9,410 bases of DNA, taken from positions 1-9,410 of the forward strand of contig CALXPA010000032.1 of assembly GCA_944390185.1 (NCBI GenBank). The letters are read 5' to 3'. Below the pieces are notes generated by a model. It made no database searches, had not been told where the DNA came from, and saw only the letters and a list, made by a program, of their open reading frames with translations. Each line of letters starts with the position of its first letter. The stretch's first letter is position 1. Shown one piece after another: positions 6,557-9,410 of the stretch. A program made the position numbers and the translations under genes. The stretch is from an uncultured Alphaproteobacteria bacterium. Its GTDB lineage: Bacteria > Pseudomonadota > Alphaproteobacteria > Rs-D84.

Positions 6557-7239
6557 CAGATCGATTACACAGAACGCAAATGTTATTGGGGCAGAACGCC
6601 ACCGAAAAACTGCGTGCGTCACATGTTATGGTTGTTGGATGCGGGGCTGTGGGGTCTGTCGCGATTGAGGCATTGGCACGCATCGGTGTTGGTCATCTGA
6701 CACTGATTGACTGTGATAAAATCGAAGAATCGAATATAAATCGGCAATTGTTTGCGCTGGATTCCAGTATTGGTGTGGCCAAGGTTGATGTGGCCGCATC
6801 GCGAATATACGATATAAACCCCGACACGACGGTTATACCGTTGCAGATGTTTTTTGATGACCAGACCGAATTGGACATCGTCCCAGATTTTGTCATTGAT
6901 GCCATTGACACTGTGGAATCCAAGATTGCACTGTATAAATGGTGTAATGCACATGGGGTGCCGTTTATATCCAGTATGGGCGCCGCACGCAAGACCGACA
7001 TGACCCAGATAAAAATATCGAAAATTTCCCAGACCAGTGCTTGTCCGTTGGCGGCACGCATACGTAAAATTGTACGTACACAACACATGCCTGAATTTGA
7101 CGTTGTGTATTCGACCCAGGTACCCGATAAAAACGTATTACCAGGTCGGGTGTTTGGATCAATAATGACTGTGACGGGCATGTTCGGATTACTGATGGCC
7201 GATTATTGCATAAAGTATCTGATAAAAGACATTCGGTGA
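6553..7239 (+). CDS. tcdA: tRNA threonylcarbamoyladenosine dehydratase, 228 aa
   Basis: An E1-like ThiF/MoeB-fold enzyme, best matched to TcdA (CsdL/YgdL). TcdA uses ATP to cyclise t6A at position 37 of ANN-decoding tRNAs to ct6A, acting in the cytoplasm. Visible motifs are the nucleotide-binding VVGCGAVGS (residues 27-35), LIDCD (Asp53), the NINRQ arginine finger (Asn61, Arg64), Lys77, and DAIDT (116-120). The TcdA-type stretches are PFISSMGAARKTD (137-149), the conserved Cys164 in TSACPLA, and VVYST (184-188). The C-terminal GSIMTVTGMFGLLMAD matches the family's helix end. It is shorter than the E. coli protein (about 268 aa). It overlaps the TatD-like gene by ATGA, so it is likely translationally coupled. 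No ubiquitin-like partner or thiamine/molybdenum cofactor gene is nearby, which favours TcdA over ThiF or MoeB. Confidence 0.88.
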   Translation: MTDRLHRTQMLLGQNATEKLRASHVMVVGCGAVGSVAIEALARIGVGHLTLIDCDKIEESNINRQLFALDSSIGVAKVDVAASRIYDINPDTTVIPLQMFFDDQTELDIVPDFVIDAIDTVESKIALYKWCNAHGVPFISSMGAARKTDMTQIKISKISQTSACPLAARIRKIVRTQHMPEFDVVYSTQVPDKNVLPGRVFGSIMTVTGMFGLLMADYCIKYLIKDIR

Positions 7240-7319
7240 TATTGCGGCAACACAAAAACGTATTTTAAATATATTGCTTGGTTTTTCGGGCCCCAGGGAC
7301 CTTTTCCTAAATGCAGTAT

Positions 7320-7353
7320 TGCAATTGCATGTATGTGTCAAAGGCTGTATAAT
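7320..7353 (+). promoter_or_regulatory. Promoter of the DUF378 gene
   Basis: TTGCAT (7325-7330), a 17-base spacer and a perfect TATAAT (7348-7353) form a strong promoter. Transcription would start near 7360, giving a leader of about 47 bases. The palindrome TGCAATTGCA (7320-7329) overlaps the -35 box. The 17-bp inverted repeat at 7359-7375 lies exactly at the predicted start. Confidence 0.75.
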
Positions 7354-7358
7354 AACAC

Positions 7359-7375
7359 TGTCTTGTAACAAGACA
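7359..7375 (+). promoter_or_regulatory. Inverted repeat at the transcript start (operator or 5' stem)
   Basis: TGTCTTG-TAA-CAAGACA is a perfect 7-bp inverted repeat with a three-base centre. It begins about 6 bases after the -10 box, so it sits on the predicted +1. It could be a repressor site, or a stable 5' hairpin protecting the mRNA of the small membrane protein. The sequence does not decide between these. Confidence 0.55.
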
Positions 7376-7406
7376 ATCTGAAAACACTGAAAAGGAGAAA
7401 CAAGAG

Positions 7407-7619
7407 ATGAGAGGACTGACAACATACGTGTTGATGCCACTGACAATCATTGGTGCCTTGAATTGGGGCCTGATTGGAATATTCGGCTTTGACCTGGTTG
7501 CGTTTATCTTTGGGCCGGCCACCATCGCCAGCAGTATTGTATACAGTATAATTGGTATTGCGGCGCTGGTATGGGTGATCTGGATGTTCATTGATCGACC
7601 GGTGCATAACGAACGTTAA
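7407..7619 (+). CDS. DUF378 family small membrane protein, 70 aa
   Basis: A small inner-membrane protein of the DUF378 (YuzA-like) family, whose biochemical role is not known. Two hydrophobic helices are visible at about residues 5-28 and 40-61. The family signature LNWGLIGIFGFDLVAFIFG (residues 18-36) is present, followed by SSIVYSIIGIAALV (42-55). Length is normal for the family. The start is well supported by AAAAGGAG 9 bases upstream and by its own promoter at 7325-7353. A strong terminator follows 25 bases after the stop, so it is a single-gene unit. The hairpin-like repeat in its leader and its strong control signals suggest high or regulated expression. Confidence 0.92.
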   Translation: MRGLTTYVLMPLTIIGALNWGLIGIFGFDLVAFIFGPATIASSIVYSIIGIAALVWVIWMFIDRPVHNER

Positions 7620-7644
7620 ATCCAACCAAGAATTTCATGTCATC

Positions 7645-7667
7645 CGCCCCATCTGGGGCGTTTTTTT
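7645..7667 (+). terminator. Rho-independent terminator after the DUF378 gene
   Basis: CGCCCC (7645-7650), loop ATCT, GGGGCG (7655-7660) and then seven T residues (7661-7667) make a textbook intrinsic terminator 25 bases downstream of the DUF378 stop codon. Confidence 0.92.
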
Positions 7668-7695
7668 CGCCCCCACGGCCAGGAATTTAAACATG

Positions 7696-7725
7696 TTGTG
7701 CATAGTGTCATATTTGTGATACAGT
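7696..7725 (+). promoter_or_regulatory. Candidate promoter upstream of the structured segment
   Basis: TTGTGC (7696-7701), an 18-base spacer and TACAGT (7720-7725) preceded by TG (7717-7718, an extended -10) form a moderate promoter candidate. It lies just after the terminator of the previous gene. Its predicted start near 7732 coincides with the 5' edge of the strongly self-complementary segment, which supports the idea of a separate small transcript. Confidence 0.4.
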
Positions 7726-7732
7726 ACCCAAT

Positions 7733-7848
7733 GCGGAAAGAAACAGGAGAGAGAAACATACCACATCATAACGATGCGTCCCCCGGTTGCCAGAACGCTT
7801 TCCGCCGTGGTATTACAGGTCTGGCACACCGCGGGGGCGATATGTAAA
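7733..7848 (+). ncRNA. Possible structured small RNA (unrecognised)
   Basis: No convincing gene is seen here, but several complementary arms are packed into about 115 bases. TGCCAGA (7788-7794) pairs with TCTGGCA (7820-7826), extended outward by CCCCCGGT (7780-7787) with ACCGCGGGGG (7828-7837), giving one long near-perfect hairpin with a 25-base loop. That loop contains CTTTCCGC (7798-7805) and GTGGTAT (7807-7813). These match GCGGAAAG (7733-7740) and ATACCAC (7758-7764) upstream, so pseudoknots or alternative folds are possible. CATC/GATG (7764-7776) forms a small hairpin between. ACATA (7756-7760) and TATGT (7841-7845) could close the whole. It matches no riboswitch or common RNA (SRP, tmRNA, RNase P, 6S) that I can recognise. 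A T8 run lies further on at 7916-7923. The sense could also be minus strand, since arms pair either way. Confidence 0.35.
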
Positions 7849-7866
7849 TGAATATTCGGCCAAAAT

Positions 7867-7923
7867 CACCATAAACGCATCACGGACAAATGTTTACTGA
7901 TAACAAAAATTGGTGTTTTTTTT
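7867..7923 (+). terminator. Weak terminator candidate before the TetR operon
   Basis: CACCA (7867-7871) pairs with TGGTG (7911-7915), and inside it TAAAC (7872-7876) pairs with GTTTA (7892-7896). Eight T residues follow (7916-7923). The stem is short and has a large asymmetric bulge, so this is only a possible end for a transcript from 7732. Confidence 0.25.
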
Positions 7924-7938
7924 CAGCAAAAAAATTAC

Positions 7939-7968
7939 TTGACACGGTGTCAGATTGCGTGATATTCT
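7939..7968 (+). promoter_or_regulatory. Promoter of the tetR-flavodoxin-hydrolase operon
   Basis: A perfect TTGACA (7939-7944) is followed after 18 bases by TATTCT (7963-7968), which is preceded by TG in the extended -10 position (7960-7961). Transcription would start near 7975. The -35 box lies inside the first palindrome and the start inside the second, so a repressor bound at either would block RNA polymerase. Confidence 0.65.
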
Positions 7969-7983
7969 GACACCGTGTCAGAA
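7940..7983 (+). promoter_or_regulatory. Twin TetR-type operators, TGACACnGTGTCA
   Basis: Two copies of a perfect palindrome occur: TGACACGGTGTCA (7940-7952) and TGACACCGTGTCA (7968-7980). The second extends to a 19-bp perfect palindrome, TTCTGACACCGTGTCAGAA (7965-7983). Their centres are 28 bases apart. One covers the -35 box and the other the predicted transcript start of a gene for a TetR-family regulator. Palindromes of this length and place are typical TetR-family self-operators, and autorepression is the natural inference. Confidence 0.85.
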
Positions 7984-8002
7984 TTTCAGGAAGGGAAGAA
8001 AA

Positions 8003-8638
8003 ATGACAACCATCAGTCACAGTGACAAACGCAAATCCGAAATTGTACGTGCATGTCGTGAACTGTACCAGACAATGTCTTTCAAAGATATTACAATCAA
8101 AGAAATCAGCGCATACACCAGTTTTTCCAGACCGTCTATTTATAATTACTTTGCCACCAAAGAGGGTATATTTCTGGAAATCTTCAGGCAAGAATACGCC
8201 CGCTGGTGTGATGATATGGACGCCATAATGGCAAAATATAAAAAACTGAATGTGAAAAGTTTTTCGGACAAACTGGCCCAGACATTGGAATGCCGTCCTG
8301 TGTTATTAAAATTGCTGTCTATGAATCTGTATGATCTGGAAGAAAATTGTTCGCTGGCCGATTTGACGACGTTCAAACAGGAATACCGGCGCGCTTTGGA
8401 CACAGTGGAACATTTGTTGGTGGTATATTTCCCGCAGATGGACCGGTCGGCCAGGAACAAGTTTATATATACATTCTTTCCATTTATGTTCGGGCTGTAT
8501 CCATACGCGAATGTCACACAAAAACAACAAGATGCAATGATTGCGGCCGGGGTAAAATTCCCGACCAAACGTGTTTATGATTTCGCATACCAAACAATAT
8601 TTTTACTGTTAAAAAACCAAGGGGAAAAACATGAATAA
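8003..8638 (+). CDS. TetR/AcrR-family transcriptional regulator, 211 aa
   Basis: A DNA-binding repressor of the TetR family. The N-terminal helix-turn-helix domain covers about residues 8-55: SEIVRACRELYQTMSFKDITIKEISAYTSFSRPSIYNYFATKEGIF contains the family pattern (T-I-x-x-I-S ... S-R-P-S-I-Y-N-Y-F-x-x-K-E). The remaining C-terminal part is helical and variable, as expected for a ligand-binding and dimerisation domain; the ligand is unknown. The start ATG 8003 has AGGAAGGGA just upstream and lies downstream of the predicted transcript start at 7975. The frame is open back to 7955, but that start would fall in the operator region. It is the first gene of an operon, overlapping the flavodoxin gene by 8 bases. 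The two palindromes in its promoter suggest it represses itself and the two genes that follow. Confidence 0.93.
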   Translation: MTTISHSDKRKSEIVRACRELYQTMSFKDITIKEISAYTSFSRPSIYNYFATKEGIFLEIFRQEYARWCDDMDAIMAKYKKLNVKSFSDKLAQTLECRPVLLKLLSMNLYDLEENCSLADLTTFKQEYRRALDTVEHLLVVYFPQMDRSARNKFIYTFFPFMFGLYPYANVTQKQQDAMIAAGVKFPTKRVYDFAYQTIFLLLKNQGEKHE

Positions 8639-9122
8639 TATTTTATCTTCTGTGCTGATTGCGTATTTTTCTGCAACGGGGACAACGGCCAGTGTGGCGC
8701 AAAAACTGGCATCGGCATTGGATGCGCCCATTTATGAAATCCGGCCCGCCCAACCATACACGGATGCAGATTTAAATTGGCACGATGAATCCAGTCGTTC
8801 TTCCTTGGAAATGGATGGCAAAATTCCGTATCCTGAATTGGCGGATTTGAATGCGCCGGTCACAGATTACGACACAATATTCCTGGGGTTCCCGATATGG
8901 TGGGGGACATCGCCCAAAATTGTAAACCAGTTTGTAAAAAGTTATGACCTGGCGGGCAAGAAAATAATTTTGTTTGCAACATCTGGATCCAGTGGTTTGG
9001 GCGATACCGCATCTGATTTAGCCCAAGACGCCACCGGCACCCCAGAAATCGTAAACGGCCGGCGTTTTCCCGCCAGCGTCAGCACAGATGAACTGAAAAC
9101 CTGGGCGAAAAGCATGATGTAA
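8631..9122 (+). CDS. Flavodoxin-family protein, 163 aa
   Basis: A small FMN-binding electron carrier or FMN-dependent oxidoreductase component. The phosphate-binding loop is AYFSATGTTAS (residues 11-21, Ser14 to Thr19). The isoalloxazine-contacting loops are FLGFPIWWGTSP (84-95, with Trp90 and Trp91) and ATSGSSGLG (116-124). These fit the flavodoxin_4-like group common near TetR- or LysR-type regulators and hydrolases in gut bacteria, rather than long-chain flavodoxins of nitrogen fixation. The N-terminal residues MNNILSSVL are short with no cleavable signal, so it is probably cytoplasmic. The start ATG 8631 has AAGGGG 6 bases upstream and lies inside the end of the regulator gene, so translation is probably coupled. 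Partner reductase is not visible. Confidence 0.9.
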   Translation: MNNILSSVLIAYFSATGTTASVAQKLASALDAPIYEIRPAQPYTDADLNWHDESSRSSLEMDGKIPYPELADLNAPVTDYDTIFLGFPIWWGTSPKIVNQFVKSYDLAGKKIILFATSGSSGLGDTASDLAQDATGTPEIVNGRRFPASVSTDELKTWAKSMM

Positions 9123-9137
9123 CAAAAAGGGAAAAAT

Positions 9138-9410
9138 ATGAAAACAGCAATAGTAATCGTATTAACTTTAATCGGAATCACCGCAATTGCACTGGGGGTA
9201 AACAGTATGACAAAACAAACATGGGATAAAACATTTCCACAAAATGAAAATGTGACAGTTGAAAAAGTAAAATTCAAGAACCGCTTTGGTATCGAACTGG
9301 TTGGTGATTTATATATGCCAAAGGATAAACCCACGGGCGCGTCCGCCGCAATTGCAATATCGGGGCCATTTGGCGCCGATAAAGAGCAAGCATCCGGCCT
9401 GTATGCCCAG
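9138..9410 (+). CDS. Alpha/beta hydrolase, N-terminal part (cut by the window end)
   Basis: Ninety-one codons are visible and the gene runs off the window. Residues 3-21 (TAIVIVLTLIGITAIALGV) are hydrophobic, a signal peptide or membrane anchor without a lipobox cysteine. Then come VEKVKFKNRFGIELVGDLYMPKD and the strand AAIAISGPFGADKEQ with SGLYAQ. The pattern F(K/N)NRxGIxLxGDLYxPK...(G)PFGxxKEQxxGLYAQ is typical of dienelactone-hydrolase-like or YcjY-like alpha/beta hydrolases that often neighbour flavodoxins. The catalytic Ser, Asp and His lie beyond the window and cannot be checked. AAAGGGA sits about 6 bases before ATG 9138. It follows the flavodoxin gene by 15 bases, so it belongs to the same operon. 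Confidence 0.85.
   Translation, partial: MKTAIVIVLTLIGITAIALGVNSMTKQTWDKTFPQNENVTVEKVKFKNRFGIELVGDLYMPKDKPTGASAAIAISGPFGADKEQASGLYAQ

Noticed and set aside
7280..7310. GC-rich GGGCCCCAGGGACC with following T residues after tcdA
   Set aside because: The arms do not form a stable hairpin of the right shape; only GGGCCC self-complementarity without a loop.
7635..7829. Minus-strand 64-codon frame with a CxxC near its start
   Set aside because: It runs through the DUF378 terminator and the structured segment, has a GTG start without a ribosome binding site, and ends in residues encoded by the terminator stem.
7805..7830. Minus-strand GTGCCAGACC...TAATACCACGG, resembling the 16S rRNA 530-loop region
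   Set aside because: The match is short and broken (the core CAGCCGCGG is absent) and no other rRNA sequence surrounds it.

Overview
The window comes from a Gram-negative-type bacterium with standard genetic code, sigma70-like promoters (TTGNNN, 16-18 nt, TATAAT-like), AGGAG/AAGGGG ribosome binding sites and compact intergenic regions. The mix of genes fits a host-associated proteobacterium, perhaps an uncultured alphaproteobacterium. That assignment is an impression from gene style; no rRNA or marker gene fixes it.

Layout. Bases 1-2641 are read on the minus strand. A very large unrecognised protein (823 aa, alpha-helical, with a Gln/Ala/Asn-rich coiled-coil C-terminal third) is followed, behind its own strong promoter and a terminator-like leader hairpin, by the first 20 codons of a protein that begins like a phage tail/receptor-binding protein. 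A divergent promoter pair (2663-2728) separates this from a plus-strand pair: an MFS-type transporter (2753-3982) and a small protein with two membrane helices (4019-4699). Next, on the minus strand, come tRNA-Lys(UUU) with its terminator (4728-4837) and a putative HExxH zinc metalloprotease (4953-5687).

From 5825 to the end everything reads on the plus strand. A TatD-type metal-dependent hydrolase overlaps tcdA, the E1-like tRNA t6A dehydratase, by four bases. A 70-aa DUF378 membrane protein follows with its own promoter, an inverted repeat at the predicted transcript start, and a clean terminator. A 383-base stretch without a convincing gene (7620-8002) holds a promoter candidate, a segment with many complementary arms that may be a structured small RNA, and the control region of the last operon. 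That operon is TetR-family regulator, flavodoxin, alpha/beta hydrolase (cut by the window end). The regulator's promoter lies between and within two copies of the palindrome TGACACnGTGTCA, which strongly suggests autoregulation.

Most interesting points: the structured segment at 7733-7848, the promoter-plus-terminator leader at 111-173, the twin TetR operators at 7940-7983, the orphan 823-aa protein, and the zincin of unknown family. No CRISPR array, insertion sequence or rRNA was seen. No clear novel system can be demonstrated from this window alone.
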